DNA of 64,000 bases from contig NZ_VWVV01000028.1 in the NCBI RefSeq assembly GCF_009830945.1, positions 33,510 through 97,509 of the forward strand. Direction: 5' to 3'. The notes below the pieces were generated by a model. It was not told the origin of the DNA and searched no databases. It saw only the letters and a list, made by a program, of their open reading frames with translations. This document shows positions 16,978-26,349 of this stretch, piece after piece. Both the position numbers and the translations under genes were made by a program. How positions within the stretch are numbered: the first letter of the stretch is position 1; the number at the start of each line of letters is the position of its first letter. The stretch comes from Nocardiopsis sp. FR4 (GTDB lineage: Bacteria; Actinomycetota; Actinomycetes; Streptosporangiales; Streptosporangiaceae).

Positions 16978-17907
16978 ATGATCGACGTTCGGCGGCTGCA
17001 GCTCCTCCAGGCACTCGAGCACCACCACACGGTCGCCGCGACCGCGGAGGCGCTCAACGTGACCCCTTCGGCGGTCTCCCAGCAGCTCTCGGCACTGGCC
17101 AAGGAAACCGGCGTCCCGCTCGTCGAACGCAACGGCCGCCGCTTCCTGCTCACCGGGGCCGCCCGCGTGCTGCTCCAGCGCGCCCCCGTGATCTTCGCCG
17201 AGATGGAGAGGGCCAGCGCCGACCTGGCCGAGTACGCCCGGGGCGACCGCGGCGTCATCCGGGTCGGTTCCTTCGCCACCGGCATCAGCGACCTCATCGC
17301 CCCCGCCCTGGCGCGGCTGCGCACCAGCCACCCCGGCTGGTCCTTCGAGGTCGTGCAGGCCGAACCGGAGCAGAGCGCCGAGATGGTGCGTTCGGGGCGT
17401 CTGGACGTGGCCCTGACCATGTCCACCGCCCACCTGCCCGCCACCGGCGACCCCGACTTCCGCACCGACCCGGTGATGGTCGAGCTCTTCGACGCGATCC
17501 TGCCCTACCAGCACCCCCTGGCCGCCCGGACCAGCCTCCACCTGGGCGACGACCTCGCCGACCAGGACTGGATCCTGTCCGCGCCCGGCACCGCCTGGCA
17601 CGAGTGCGTGTCCGGTGCCGCCCACCAGGCGGGCTTCCAGCCGCGCGTGGTGCACACCGTCGACGACTTCAGCGCCGTCTTCGCCCTGGTGCAGGCCGGC
17701 CTGGGCGTCGCGCTGATGCCCCGCCTGGCCTGGACCGGTCTGAACACCCCCCGGATCGTGGTGCGCGGCGTGCGCCAGAGCGCGCGGCGGCACATCATCG
17801 CCCTCTCCCGCGCCGGGGCCACCCCGGAGCCGCTGCTCACCGCGGTCCGCGAGGCCGCAAGCAAGGTCCCGGTCCCCTCCGTGGGCCCCTTCGCCATCGC
17901 GGGGTAG
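16978..17907 (+). CDS. LysR-family transcriptional regulator
   Basis: 309 residues. The N-terminal winged HTH (RLQLLQALEHHHTVAATAEALNVTPSAVSQQLSALAKETG) occupies about residues 5-63. A LysR substrate-binding domain follows (RVGSFATGISDLIAPAL, DVALTM, LGVALMPRLAW). An ATG at 16978 is chosen because the HTH begins three residues in; TTG or GTG codons just upstream are possible. It probably controls the divergent GNAT gene. Tail-to-tail with another LysR gene, six bases apart. Confidence 0.87.
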   Translation: MIDVRRLQLLQALEHHHTVAATAEALNVTPSAVSQQLSALAKETGVPLVERNGRRFLLTGAARVLLQRAPVIFAEMERASADLAEYARGDRGVIRVGSFATGISDLIAPALARLRTSHPGWSFEVVQAEPEQSAEMVRSGRLDVALTMSTAHLPATGDPDFRTDPVMVELFDAILPYQHPLAARTSLHLGDDLADQDWILSAPGTAWHECVSGAAHQAGFQPRVVHTVDDFSAVFALVQAGLGVALMPRLAWTGLNTPRIVVRGVRQSARRHIIALSRAGATPEPLLTAVREAASKVPVPSVGPFAIAG

Positions 17908-17913
17908 TCCGCC

Positions 17914-18840
17914 TCAGGGCGAATCCGGGAAGGCGGGCACGTCGTCCAGCACGTCCTGTGCGGCCCGGTGCAGGTAGCGGGCCACCACCCTGATCGGTTT
18001 CCACGCCCAGCCGCCGGTGCGGCCCGCCAGGTACACCCGGCGGACCCCGCCGATCTCGCCCACGGGCGCGTGCGCGACGCCGCGCCGGGTCACCGCCGAC
18101 AGCCGCGGCACGATCCCCACCCCCACGCCCTCCGCGGCCAGCCGCTCGAACAGCTCCAGGTTGTCGATGCGGTGCACGATGCGGGGGGTGAACCCCGCGT
18201 CGGCGCACATGCGCCGCACCAGCGCCTCCTCGTCGCCGCGGTAGGGGCTTGCGACCCACGCGGCGTCGGCCAGCTCACGCAGCCGCCGCCGGGTCAGCGT
18301 GCGGCTGTCGGCGCCCTCCGAGGGCTGGACGAGCAGCAGGTCCTCGCTGCCGATCGGGTGCACCGTCAGCGTTCCCGGGAAAACCCGGGGGAGGAGGCTG
18401 TACTGGTACACCACCCCCAGGTCGGCTCCGCCGTCCTGCAGGAGGTCGAGCGCGTGCTCGGACTCGTACTCGGTCAGGTGGATCTCGATCCCCGGGTGGT
18501 CGCGCCGCAGCCGCCGCAGCGCGGGCAGCACCAGGGGCGCCGCCGAGGTGTACATCACCAGCTCGACGCGGCCCACGGGGTCGCCCTCCCCGTCGAACTC
18601 CGCCCGCGCGGCCTCCACCCGTGCCAGGATGTCCACCGCGTGCTCGGCCAGCCGCTTCCCGGCCGGGGTCAGGCGCACCCGCCGCCCGTCCGGGGCCAGC
18701 AGCGGGACACCGGCCTCCCGCTCCAGGACGGCGAAGTGCTTGGAGACCGCCGAGGTGCTCATGCCCGTGACCTCGGACACCGCGGCCATGGTGCCCAGAC
18801 GTTCCAGTTCGACGAGGAGGCGCAGCCGGGTGAAATCCAT
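17914..18840 (-). CDS. LysR-family transcriptional regulator
   Basis: 308 residues: HTH at about 2-60 (RLRLLVELERLGTMAAVSEVTGMSTSAVSKHFAVLE) and an effector domain (ELVMYTSAAPLVLPALRRL, GADLGVVYQY, GVGVGIVPRL). The gene is divergent from a DMT exporter gene and the short region between carries an inverted repeat, so it most likely regulates that exporter. Confidence 0.87.
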   Translation of the reverse strand: MDFTRLRLLVELERLGTMAAVSEVTGMSTSAVSKHFAVLEREAGVPLLAPDGRRVRLTPAGKRLAEHAVDILARVEAARAEFDGEGDPVGRVELVMYTSAAPLVLPALRRLRRDHPGIEIHLTEYESEHALDLLQDGGADLGVVYQYSLLPRVFPGTLTVHPIGSEDLLLVQPSEGADSRTLTRRRLRELADAAWVASPYRGDEEALVRRMCADAGFTPRIVHRIDNLELFERLAAEGVGVGIVPRLSAVTRRGVAHAPVGEIGGVRRVYLAGRTGGWAWKPIRVVARYLHRAAQDVLDDVPAFPDSP

Positions 18841-18853
18841 CCACCAAAACTAC

Positions 18854-18877
18854 ACGGTCCATCAACCCATGGTCCGT
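18854..18877. promoter_or_regulatory. LysR operator candidate
   Basis: ACGGTCCAT, six bases, then ATGGTCCGT: an inverted repeat with one mismatched pair per arm, lying 14 bases before the LysR start and before the favoured start of the divergent exporter. It fits a LysR recognition site controlling both genes. Confidence 0.5.
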
Positions 18878-18911
18878 GGACAGAAATAAACGCGGTCGGT
18901 CCAATGGTCGG

Positions 18912-19853
18912 GTGATCCGCTTTCCCTCTCTCCCGCAGCGCCGTGCCCGCGCGGGCGTCCCGGCGCCCCTCATGCTGCTCATCGGCATGTTCACCCTGCA
19001 CACCGGCAGCGCCCTGGCGGTGACCGCCTTCGCCCAGGCGGCTCCGGCCACCGTCACCTGGCTCCGGCTCAGCTGGGCCGCGGCCCTGTTGCTGGCCTTC
19101 GGCGGGCGCTCCCTGTGGCGCGCCGTGCGCGCGGCGTCGGCGCGTGAACTGGGAGCAGTGGTGATCCTGGGCACAGCGAGCGCGGGGATGATGCTGTTCT
19201 ACTCCGAGGCGACGGCGCGGATCGAGCTCGGCACCGCCACCTCGATCGAGTTCCTCGGCACCCTCGTGGTGGCCGTGGCCGCCATGCGCCGCCGCCGCGA
19301 GCTCGTGTGGATCCTCGCCGCCGTGGCGGGCGTGCTGTGCCTGACCCGGCCCTGGCAGGGCGAGCTCGACCTGGCGGGGGTCGGCTTCGCCCTGGCCGGG
19401 GCCCTGTGCGTGGTCGGCTACATCGTGCTGACCCAGAGGGTGGGCGCCGGGTTCGGCGCGGTGCACGGCCTGGCCCTGACCATGACCGTGGGCGCCGTGG
19501 TCAGCGCCCCGCTGGGCGCCCCGGCCGTGATCGCGGCCCCCGACCCGGACCTGATCGCGTTCACACTGCTCATCGCGCTCCTCTTCCCGATGGTGCCGTT
19601 CCTGCTGGAGATGGTCGTCCTGCAGCGGATGAGCCGCACCGCCTACAGCACCTTCTCCAGCCTGGAGCCCGCGGTGGCCCTGGTGATGGGTCTGGTGGTC
19701 ATCGGCCAGGCGCCCGCCGTCGTGCAGGTCGTGGGCATGGCCCTGGTGGTGGTCGCGGGGGCGGGCGCGGCCCGGGGCGACCGGGCCCGCCGGCCCTCCG
19801 CGGCCGACCGGGCGCGGGTTCGGGCCGACCGGGCCGTGGCGGCGTCCCGTTGA
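18912..19853 (+). CDS. EamA/DMT-family exporter (RhtA-like)
   Basis: 313 residues with about ten hydrophobic segments in two five-helix EamA halves, the pattern of drug/metabolite and amino-acid exporters such as RhtA. Motifs include TWLRLSWAALLLL-type helix 2/3 and a C-terminal SLEPAVALVMGLVVIGQ segment typical of EamA proteins. A GTG at 18876 would add 12 residues but overlaps the inverted repeat, so the GTG at 18912 is preferred. Likely regulated by the divergent LysR. Substrate unknown. Confidence 0.82.
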   Translation: MIRFPSLPQRRARAGVPAPLMLLIGMFTLHTGSALAVTAFAQAAPATVTWLRLSWAAALLLAFGGRSLWRAVRAASARELGAVVILGTASAGMMLFYSEATARIELGTATSIEFLGTLVVAVAAMRRRRELVWILAAVAGVLCLTRPWQGELDLAGVGFALAGALCVVGYIVLTQRVGAGFGAVHGLALTMTVGAVVSAPLGAPAVIAAPDPDLIAFTLLIALLFPMVPFLLEMVVLQRMSRTAYSTFSSLEPAVALVMGLVVIGQAPAVVQVVGMALVVVAGAGAARGDRARRPSAADRARVRADRAVAASR

Positions 19854-20246
19854 CGACCGCGAGTAGAGCTCCTTTACCCCACAAGCAGAAGCTCCTTTGC
19901 CCGGGAGGCGGCGCGAGGGTCATCAGCGAGTCCGAGGCGCGCACCACGACGACCCCCGCGGGGGTGGTGACGGGCCCGGCGGGGCCCAGACAGGGCAGCC
20001 GTCAGCTGAGCACCTGGAGGGCGCGGACGGAACCCGGCTCGGCCCCGACCGAGGCGATGTCGCGCAGCGCCCGTACGCGTCGCCCGAACGCCGCCCGCGT
20101 CACCAACCTCTCAGGTCAGTACAGCTAGCACCCGAAGACGGAGGAGCCAGCACGAGGGTGACGGTGTACGCACCCACCCGGGCGGCCCTCCTCCCCGGGA
20201 ACGGCGGCGCGGGGGCCTCCCGGGATGCACTAGCTTGGTGCGAATC

Positions 20247-22049
20247 ATGGCCGCGAAAACTGATCTCGAACTCCTGCGTGCCTACGAGCCCGTGCTCATG
20301 TGCACCGAGGGGGAGCTCTTCTTCCCCACCGACGTGGACGCCTACGTACGCAACTGCAGCCTGTGGATAGAGGAGCCGGGCGGACGCGAACGCGTCATCG
20401 TCCCGGTCGGGGAACTCACCCTGGACCGCCTCTCCCAGGCCGAGGAGGAGTGGCCCCACCGCCACAAGCACCTGCGCTTCGTCCAGGAGGAGACCCTCCG
20501 CGAGGAGGCCAGGCGCTACCGGGGCGTGGCCCGCACCGTCATCCCCAAGAGCGGCCGCCTGGCCGCCGTCGGCGTGCTGGGCCGCGTCCTGGACATCCTC
20601 ATGAAGCTGTCCCTGCTCATCCGCGGCGCGGTCCCCGGCGGTGTCACCTTCGCGGCGGTGACCCGCTACCGCGAGCGGGTGGACAACGGAGGCGCCACCT
20701 ACTACGGCCGGGTCACCCGCGAGGGCGGCTACACCATCCTCCAGTACTGGTTCTTCTACGCGATGAACGACTGGCGGACCATCTACGGCGGCGTCAACGA
20801 CCACGAGGCCGACTGGGAGCGCGTCACCGTCTACCTGGTGGAGAACTCCGACGGCACCACCCGGCCGGTCTGGGTCGGGGCCTCCTCGCACGAGTACCAC
20901 GGCGACGACCTGCGCCGCAGCTGGGCCGACCCCGGCCTGCACCGGGACGGCGACCACCCCGTGGTCTACGTCGGCGCGGGCTCGCACTCCCACCAGATGC
21001 TGCCCGGCGACTACCTCATCCAGGTCGACCCCGCCTTCCTGCGCGGGCCCATCCGCGCCTGGCGGCGCCTGACCCACCGCATCTTCCGCGCCGACAGCGC
21101 CCTGAACCGGCACGGCATCGGCGTCCCCTTCGTCGACTACGCGCGCGGCGACGGCATCCGCCTGGGCCCCGGCGGCGACCGCGAGTGGACCGCCGTCCTC
21201 ATCGACGACGACACCCCCTGGATCAAGGGCTTCCGCGGCCTGTGGGGACGCGACACCGGCGACTTCTTCGACGGCGAGCGCGCGCCCAGCGGGCCCCGCT
21301 ACGAACGCGACGGCACCATCCGCCGCTCCTGGGCCGACCCGCTGGCCTGGGTCGGCCTGCAGAAGGTCGCCCCCACCGAGTCCGCCGCCCGCGCCGAGCT
21401 GCGCTCGCACGTCAAGGGCCTGGACGACCGCCTGCGCGCCCTGGACGCCGAGATCCTCAGCCGCCGCGACCGCCTGCGCCAGCTCGACTCGGCGCGCATG
21501 GTGCTCAACCGCGAGGCCCACTCCCGCCCGCTCGCCCGCGAGTACGCCGAGCGCGTCGCGGCCCTGGAGATGGAGCTGGGCGAGGTCTACGAACGCCGCG
21601 TGCTGACCGCCGACGAGCGCGACGCCCACCTGCGCGCCCTGGCCAGCGACACGCCCCTGGTGCCCGAGCCCACCGGCCACCTCAAGGCACCGCACCTGCC
21701 CTACTCCTCGGGAACCCAGCGCTCCACCCGCTTCCTGCACCTGTGGGTGGCGCTGAGCACCCCGCTGCTGCTGCTCTCGCTGGCCCTGCCGCTGTTCCTG
21801 CTCAACGGCCAGCAGACCCTCTACGCGATGATCGGCGTCGTCGTGGCCTTCGCCGCGATCGACTCCGTGGCCCGGCGCAAGTTCGTCCAGTACCTCATCG
21901 GCCTGGCGGTCATCGCGGTGGTGGTCGGACTCGCCGTGGGGATCGTGGCCGCGTTCATCGTCAACTGGCGCATCGCCATCACCGTGCCCATCGCCGTGAT
22001 CGTGGTGCTGCTGCTCGTGGTGAACATCCGCGACCTGCTGCGCCGCTGA
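20247..22049 (+). CDS. Vps62-like protein with C-terminal membrane helices
   Basis: 600 residues. The middle carries Vps62/DUF946-type motifs: LQYWFFYAMNDWR, NDHEADWERVTVYLVE, GASSHEYHGDD and VYVGAGSHSHQM, which suggest a metal- or ligand-binding beta-fold. A coiled-coil (about 390-460) and three or four membrane helices (about 495-600) follow. Bacterial Vps62-like proteins are uncharacterised. The ATG has no clear ribosome-binding site; a GTG four codons upstream is possible. The 393 bases before it (19854-20246) hold no visible gene. Confidence 0.78.
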   Translation: MAAKTDLELLRAYEPVLMCTEGELFFPTDVDAYVRNCSLWIEEPGGRERVIVPVGELTLDRLSQAEEEWPHRHKHLRFVQEETLREEARRYRGVARTVIPKSGRLAAVGVLGRVLDILMKLSLLIRGAVPGGVTFAAVTRYRERVDNGGATYYGRVTREGGYTILQYWFFYAMNDWRTIYGGVNDHEADWERVTVYLVENSDGTTRPVWVGASSHEYHGDDLRRSWADPGLHRDGDHPVVYVGAGSHSHQMLPGDYLIQVDPAFLRGPIRAWRRLTHRIFRADSALNRHGIGVPFVDYARGDGIRLGPGGDREWTAVLIDDDTPWIKGFRGLWGRDTGDFFDGERAPSGPRYERDGTIRRSWADPLAWVGLQKVAPTESAARAELRSHVKGLDDRLRALDAEILSRRDRLRQLDSARMVLNREAHSRPLAREYAERVAALEMELGEVYERRVLTADERDAHLRALASDTPLVPEPTGHLKAPHLPYSSGTQRSTRFLHLWVALSTPLLLLSLALPLFLLNGQQTLYAMIGVVVAFAAIDSVARRKFVQYLIGLAVIAVVVGLAVGIVAAFIVNWRIAITVPIAVIVVLLLVVNIRDLLRR

Positions 22050-22087
22050 CCCTGGCCCCGGGCGGGCGGGGGCGGCACGATGGGTCC

Positions 22088-22735
22088 ATGAGCGACGCCC
22101 TGTTCGGGAGCCCGCCCGTGGAGGTGGCGCCCGGCGCCGTCCACCTCCCCGGGTGGCTCGACGAGGACACCCAGGCGGACCTGGTCCGCCGCTGCCGCGC
22201 CTGGGCGCGCGGACCCGCCGGGATGCGCAGGCACACCATGCCGCGCGGCGGGGTGATGAGCGTGCGGATGCTCAGTCTGGGCTGGCACTGGCAGCCCTAC
22301 TCCTACGCGCGGACCCTGCCCGACGGCACGCCCGTGCGCCCCTTCCCCGGGGTGCTCGGCGACCTGGCCGCCCGCGCGGTGGAGGCCGCCTACGGCGCCC
22401 CGCCCGACACCGACCCCTACGACGTGGCGCTGGTCAACTTCTACGACGCCGGGGCGCGCATGGGCATGCACCAGGACCGCGACGAGGCCTCCCGCGCCCC
22501 CGTGGTCTCCCTGAGCCTGGGCGACGCCTGCGTGTTCCGCTTCGGCAACACCGAGACCCGCACCCGCCCGTACACCGACGTCGAACTGCGCAGCGGGGAC
22601 CTGTTCGTCTTCGGCGGCCCCTCGCGGATGGCCTACCACGGGGTGCCCCGCACCAGGCCCGGTACCGCTCCGCCCGCCCTGGGCCTGGACGGACGGCTCA
22701 ACATCACCATCCGGGCCTCCGGTCTGAGCGGCTGA
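22088..22735 (+). CDS. alkB: AlkB-family 2-oxoglutarate/Fe(II) dioxygenase
   Basis: 215 residues, the bacterial AlkB length. The iron-binding HxD is in MHQDRDE, the distal His in YHGVPR and the 2-oxoglutarate Arg in RLNITIR; VNFYDAGARMGMHQD and SLSLGDACVFRFG are AlkB signatures. It repairs 1-methyladenine and 3-methylcytosine by oxidative demethylation. It lies 38 bases after the Vps62-like gene on the same strand and may be cotranscribed. No Ada-type regulator is adjacent. Confidence 0.9.
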   Translation: MSDALFGSPPVEVAPGAVHLPGWLDEDTQADLVRRCRAWARGPAGMRRHTMPRGGVMSVRMLSLGWHWQPYSYARTLPDGTPVRPFPGVLGDLAARAVEAAYGAPPDTDPYDVALVNFYDAGARMGMHQDRDEASRAPVVSLSLGDACVFRFGNTETRTRPYTDVELRSGDLFVFGGPSRMAYHGVPRTRPGTAPPALGLDGRLNITIRASGLSG

Positions 22736-22869
22736 CGCCGTCCGGCCCGGCGTGTCGGGGCAGGGGTGCCTGGGCCGTGGGCCGGAAGCGAGACACGACC
22801 GTCCCCTGGGCATGACCACTGGCAGACGGCCGCCCGCGCGGGCGGCGCGGCACTCCGAGGAGGGCAAGC

Positions 22870-23988
22870 ATGAACCAACCCCCGCCCGAACGCGTCATGG
22901 CGCTCGGCCACCGCCGGGCGGCGCTGGCGGACCGGGCCGCACCCGGACCCGTGCGTGCCGTGACCTACCGCGACGGACACCGGACGGGGGAGGCGGCCAC
23001 CCTCGCCGAGGCCCGCCGCGCGGTCGGCGGGGAGACCGGAACCGTGGTCTGGATCAGCATGACCGCGCCCGACCGGGACCAGCTCACCGAGCTCGCCCGC
23101 CTCTTCGACCTGCCCGCGCTGGCCCTGGAGGACGCCATCGTCGCCCACCAGCGCCCCAAGGCCGAGGTCTACCACGGCGTCCTCTTCCTCGTCCTGCGCC
23201 CGGCCCGCTACGACGAGGCGGGCGAGACCGTGGAGGTCGACGAGGTCCACGTCTTCGCCGGACACGGCTTCGTGGTCACCATCGGCCACACCGACCAGGT
23301 GGACTTCGAGGAGGTCCGGGACCTGCTGGAGTCCGAGCCCCGCGCCCTGTCCCACGGCGCCCTGGCCGTGGTCCACGCCGTCCTGGACCGGGTCGTGGAC
23401 GCCTACGCGCCGGTCGTCGCCGGACTGCAGGACGACATCGACGAGGTGGAGAGCCAGGTCTTCGACGGCCGGGCCGGCGCTTCGCGGCGCACCTACCGCC
23501 TGGCCCGGGAGGTCATCGCCCTGGCCCGCGCGGTGGACCCGCTGGGCGCGGTCCTGGAGGGCCTCATGGAACCGCTGGCCCGCCGCGGCGAACCCGCCTC
23601 CGACGAACCCCGGCGGTACGGCATCGCCTCCGCGGCCCCCTTCCGGATCCCCCAGGACCGGCGCGTCGAACTGCACCACCGCCTGCGCGACGTCGCCGAC
23701 CACGTCGCGGCCGTGCGCGAGCGCGTGGACGGCTTCCGCCAGCTGCTGCACAACATCATGTCGGTCAACAGCGCCCTCATCGACCAGGCGCAGAACGAGG
23801 CGATGAAGAAGATCTCCTCCTGGGGCGGCATCCTGGTGGTGCCCACCCTCATCGCCTCGGTCTACGGCATGAACATCCCGCCCCAACCCGGCTTCTCCTG
23901 GGTGTTCAGCTGGCCGCTGAGCCTGGCCGCCATGGCGCTGTCGAGTCTGACCCTCTATGTTGTCTTCCGTCGCAACGGGTGGCTCTGA
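22870..23988 (+). CDS. CorA-family divalent cation transporter
   Basis: 372 residues. A large acidic cytoplasmic N-domain is followed by two C-terminal membrane helices, with the signature YGMN at the end of the first (SVYGMNIPPQPGF). It probably forms a pentameric magnesium or other divalent metal channel. ATG preceded by GGAGGGCAAGC. Confidence 0.9.
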   Translation: MNQPPPERVMALGHRRAALADRAAPGPVRAVTYRDGHRTGEAATLAEARRAVGGETGTVVWISMTAPDRDQLTELARLFDLPALALEDAIVAHQRPKAEVYHGVLFLVLRPARYDEAGETVEVDEVHVFAGHGFVVTIGHTDQVDFEEVRDLLESEPRALSHGALAVVHAVLDRVVDAYAPVVAGLQDDIDEVESQVFDGRAGASRRTYRLAREVIALARAVDPLGAVLEGLMEPLARRGEPASDEPRRYGIASAAPFRIPQDRRVELHHRLRDVADHVAAVRERVDGFRQLLHNIMSVNSALIDQAQNEAMKKISSWGGILVVPTLIASVYGMNIPPQPGFSWVFSWPLSLAAMALSSLTLYVVFRRNGWL

Positions 23989-24005
23989 GACGAGGGAGTT
24001 GACCG

Positions 24006-25025
24006 ATGACGGTCGAGGGTCGGGCCGAACGCGAGCTCCTGCGCCTGCTGACCGGGCCCTGGGTGGCCCGGGCCGTGGCCGCCGCGGTCGAACTGGGGGT
24101 GTTCGACCGCCTCGCCGACGCACCCGAGGGCGCCGCCGCCCTGGCCGCCCGGCTCGGACTGCACCCCGACCGGCTGGGCCGCCTGCTGCGCCTGCTCGCC
24201 TCGGTCGGCGTCCTGGAGGAGCAGGCTGGGGGCTACCGGTCCACCGCGGTCGGAGCCCTGCTGTGCCGCGACCACCCCTCGGGCCTGGCCGACCTGGCCG
24301 CGCTCTACGACAGCGACATGTTCACCGCCGCGTGGGCGCGCCTGCCGGAGGCCGTGCGCACCGGCGGCACCGCGTTCGAGGCCGCCCACGGCACCGACGT
24401 GTTCACCTACCTGGAGCGGCACCCCGAGGAGGCGGCGCTGTACACGGCGGGGATGGCCGCGGGCGGCCGCTTCGCCAGCGCCCTGCCCGACGTGTACGAC
24501 TTCACCGGAGCGCGCACGGTCGTCGACCTCGGCGGGGGAGACGGGGAACTCCTCGCCACCGTCCTGGAACGCGCCCCCGGGGCCCGCGGCGTGCTGCTGG
24601 AGCGCCCGCCCGCGCTGGCCGCCGCGCGCACGCGCCTGGCCGGGTTCGTCGAGCGGGGCCGGTGCGACCTGGTGGAGGGCGACTTCCTGCGGAGCGTGCC
24701 CGAGGGGGCCGACGTCTACCTGCTCAGCCGGGTGCTGCACAACTGGTCCGACGCGGACGCGCGCACGGTGCTGGGCCACTGCCGCCGGGCGATGGCCCCC
24801 GACGGGCGGGTGCTCATCGTCGAACGCGTGCTGCCCGACGAGGAGCGGCCCTGGCTGTCGCTGGTCTTCGACGCCCACATGATGGTGATGACCACCGGCG
24901 CCGAGCGGACCGAGAGCGAGTACGAGGCGCTGCTGGGGGCGGTCGGGCTCACCACCCGGCGGATCCTCGGCCTGCCCCTGGAGATGCGGGTGCTCGTGGC
25001 CGAGCCCGTTCCCGAGGCCCCCTGA
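24006..25025 (+). CDS. SAM-dependent O-methyltransferase (hydroxyindole/CrtF type)
   Basis: 339 residues. An N-terminal winged-helix dimerisation domain (WVARAVAAAVELGVFDRLA...GLHPDRLGRLLRLL) precedes a Rossmann domain with the SAM loop VVDLGGGDGELL and the LSRVLHNWSDADA catalytic His region. Relatives methylate phenolic or polyketide hydroxyls, often in secondary metabolism, but no biosynthetic cluster is visible here. It starts 17 bases after corA with GAGGGAG upstream. Confidence 0.87.
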   Translation: MTVEGRAERELLRLLTGPWVARAVAAAVELGVFDRLADAPEGAAALAARLGLHPDRLGRLLRLLASVGVLEEQAGGYRSTAVGALLCRDHPSGLADLAALYDSDMFTAAWARLPEAVRTGGTAFEAAHGTDVFTYLERHPEEAALYTAGMAAGGRFASALPDVYDFTGARTVVDLGGGDGELLATVLERAPGARGVLLERPPALAAARTRLAGFVERGRCDLVEGDFLRSVPEGADVYLLSRVLHNWSDADARTVLGHCRRAMAPDGRVLIVERVLPDEERPWLSLVFDAHMMVMTTGAERTESEYEALLGAVGLTTRRILGLPLEMRVLVAEPVPEAP

Positions 25026-25031
25026 CCCGGT

Positions 25032-25057
25032 CGCGGCCCGCCCGTGCCGGGGCCGCG
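25032..25057. terminator. hairpin between convergent genes
   Basis: CGCGGCCC (25032-25039) pairs with GGGCCGCG (25050-25057), loop of ten bases, in the 32-bp gap between the O-methyltransferase and the DUF1266 gene. It can serve both strands. Confidence 0.5.
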
Positions 25058-25825
25058 TCACATCCGCCAGGGAAGGTTGCGCCACGGGCTGTGGGGGTCG
25101 CTGACCAGCACCCGGTGCGCCGCCGCCGAGTCGGTGTAGTAGGAGCCGAACGCGCCCTCGTCGAAGGCCATCGCCCGGCCCAGCACGAAGCCGGCCGACA
25201 TCTCCTCCCACGACCCGTGGTGGTGCATGGACGCCGCGCCCGCGCGCAGGATGTGCGCGTGCGCGGCCCGCTCGTCGGCGTACCCCGCGTTGACGCCCCA
25301 GCGGGCGAGGTTGACCGCCCGCCCGAAGTCGTAGGCCCGTACGGTGCGCACCGGCACACCCCGGGGCAGCACCCCGTCCCTGACCATCCGCTCCTCGTAC
25401 TCCCAGACCTGGGCGGCACTGGTCACCAGCTGTTCGTAGAGCCCGGGCCCGGCGCCGCGCTCCCAGCACCAGGCGGCGATCAGGTCCGGCCAGGTGCCCG
25501 CGTCGAAGGGCTGTCCGGGAGTGCGGGACGCGGCCTGTCCGCGCAGCTCCAGCACGGTCGCGACCGCCGATCCCCGGTGGGGCCCCTCCACCAGGGCGCG
25601 CAGGGCGCGGTCCCACCCCGCGGCGTCGGTGATCCCCCAGGAGTCGCGGAGTTTGTCCCGCTCTTCCCGGGCGTCACAGCAGGCGCACGAGGCCGGCACG
25701 GCGTTCCAGACGCCGCCGCTCGCGGTGGGCAGGTGCGCGCCCGTGGCCAGGGCGTGCGCCAACGGGCCCTGGAAGAACCCGTGCGGGTCGGTACGCAGTA
25801 CGGCCTTCCTCCTGAACAGCCCCAT
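25058..25825 (-). CDS. DUF1266 domain protein
   Basis: 255 residues, ATG preceded by GAGGAAG. The C-terminal half matches DUF1266: YDFGRAVNLARWGVNAGY, SWEEMSAGFVLGRAMAF and ending SPWRNLPWRM. A CACC motif near residue 48 is unusual and could bind metal. DUF1266 proteins have no established role; they are sometimes linked to polymorphic toxin or secretion loci, but nothing of that kind is nearby. Confidence 0.8.
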   Translation of the reverse strand: MGLFRRKAVLRTDPHGFFQGPLAHALATGAHLPTASGGVWNAVPASCACCDAREERDKLRDSWGITDAAGWDRALRALVEGPHRGSAVATVLELRGQAASRTPGQPFDAGTWPDLIAAWCWERGAGPGLYEQLVTSAAQVWEYEERMVRDGVLPRGVPVRTVRAYDFGRAVNLARWGVNAGYADERAAHAHILRAGAASMHHHGSWEEMSAGFVLGRAMAFDEGAFGSYYTDSAAAHRVLVSDPHSPWRNLPWRM

Positions 25826-25869
25826 GCTTCCTCGTTCTCGTTCTCGTTCCGGTCTTCGGGCGCCCGGCG

Positions 25870-26169
25870 TCACGCGAGCGGGCGGCGGATCCCCTCCGCC
25901 TCCCGCCCGGCGGTGACCGCGTGCTCCTGGGAGGCCAGTAGCTTCCCACGCCACCGCTCCGCGGCCTCCGCCGCTCCGTGGCGTGGGCCCGGGAACCGCT
26001 GCTCGGCGAGGGCCGCGGCGTCGGCGCGGTCGCGCCGGTCGAACGCCCAGGCGGCCCCGGCCCCCGCGACGGAGGCCAGGCACAGCGGCCATCCCGTACT
26101 GCGCCGAGTCCAGGTTTGCCTCGGGCCCCGGATCCTCCGGTTCCGCGAGTAGTCGATCCAGCCGGCCAT
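25870..26169 (-). CDS. small basic protein with one hydrophobic segment
   Basis: 99 residues, ATG with GAGAGGACC upstream. A basic N-terminus (RNRRIRGPRQTWTRR) precedes a hydrophobic stretch at about 27-43 (WPLCLASVAGAGAAWAF), followed by an Ala/Glu/Arg helical tail. This looks like a membrane-anchored helical protein with a positive-inside N-terminus. No family recognised. Same strand as the DUF1266 gene, 44 bases upstream of it, so probably cotranscribed. Confidence 0.6.
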   Translation of the reverse strand: MAGWIDYSRNRRIRGPRQTWTRRSTGWPLCLASVAGAGAAWAFDRRDRADAAALAEQRFPGPRHGAAEAAERWRGKLLASQEHAVTAGREAEGIRRPLA

Positions 26170-26322
26170 GAGGTCCTCTCGGCGTGGGTGTCGGAGCCGC
26201 GCGGTGTGACGTTCCGGTCGGGTCCGCGGTTCCGGCGCCGACCGTGATCGCGCGTTCTTCACGGTGGGTGCAGGTGCGACCACAGCGGAGGGATTGGTGT
26301 CCCGGGTCACATCACCTATGAT

Positions 26323-26336
26323 TGGGAGCGCTCCCA
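26323..26336. promoter_or_regulatory. CelR/CebR operator upstream of the beta-glucosidase
   Basis: Perfect 14-bp palindrome TGGGAGCGCTCCCA, identical to the CelR site of Thermobifida fusca and the CebR site of streptomycetes. It ends 13 bases before the beta-glucosidase ATG, overlapping the leader, where the LacI-family repressor would block expression until cellobiose is present. Confidence 0.9.
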
Positions 26337-26349
26337 GGAAAGGAAGGTC

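Noticed and set aside
20080..20170. CTCTCAGGTCAGTACAGC followed by a CCGAAGACGGAGG stretch, reminiscent of a glycine riboswitch 3' end
   Set aside because: The upstream GAGAG strand and the CGAAGG-type core were not found in the right order, and the downstream gene is not a glycine cleavage or transport gene.
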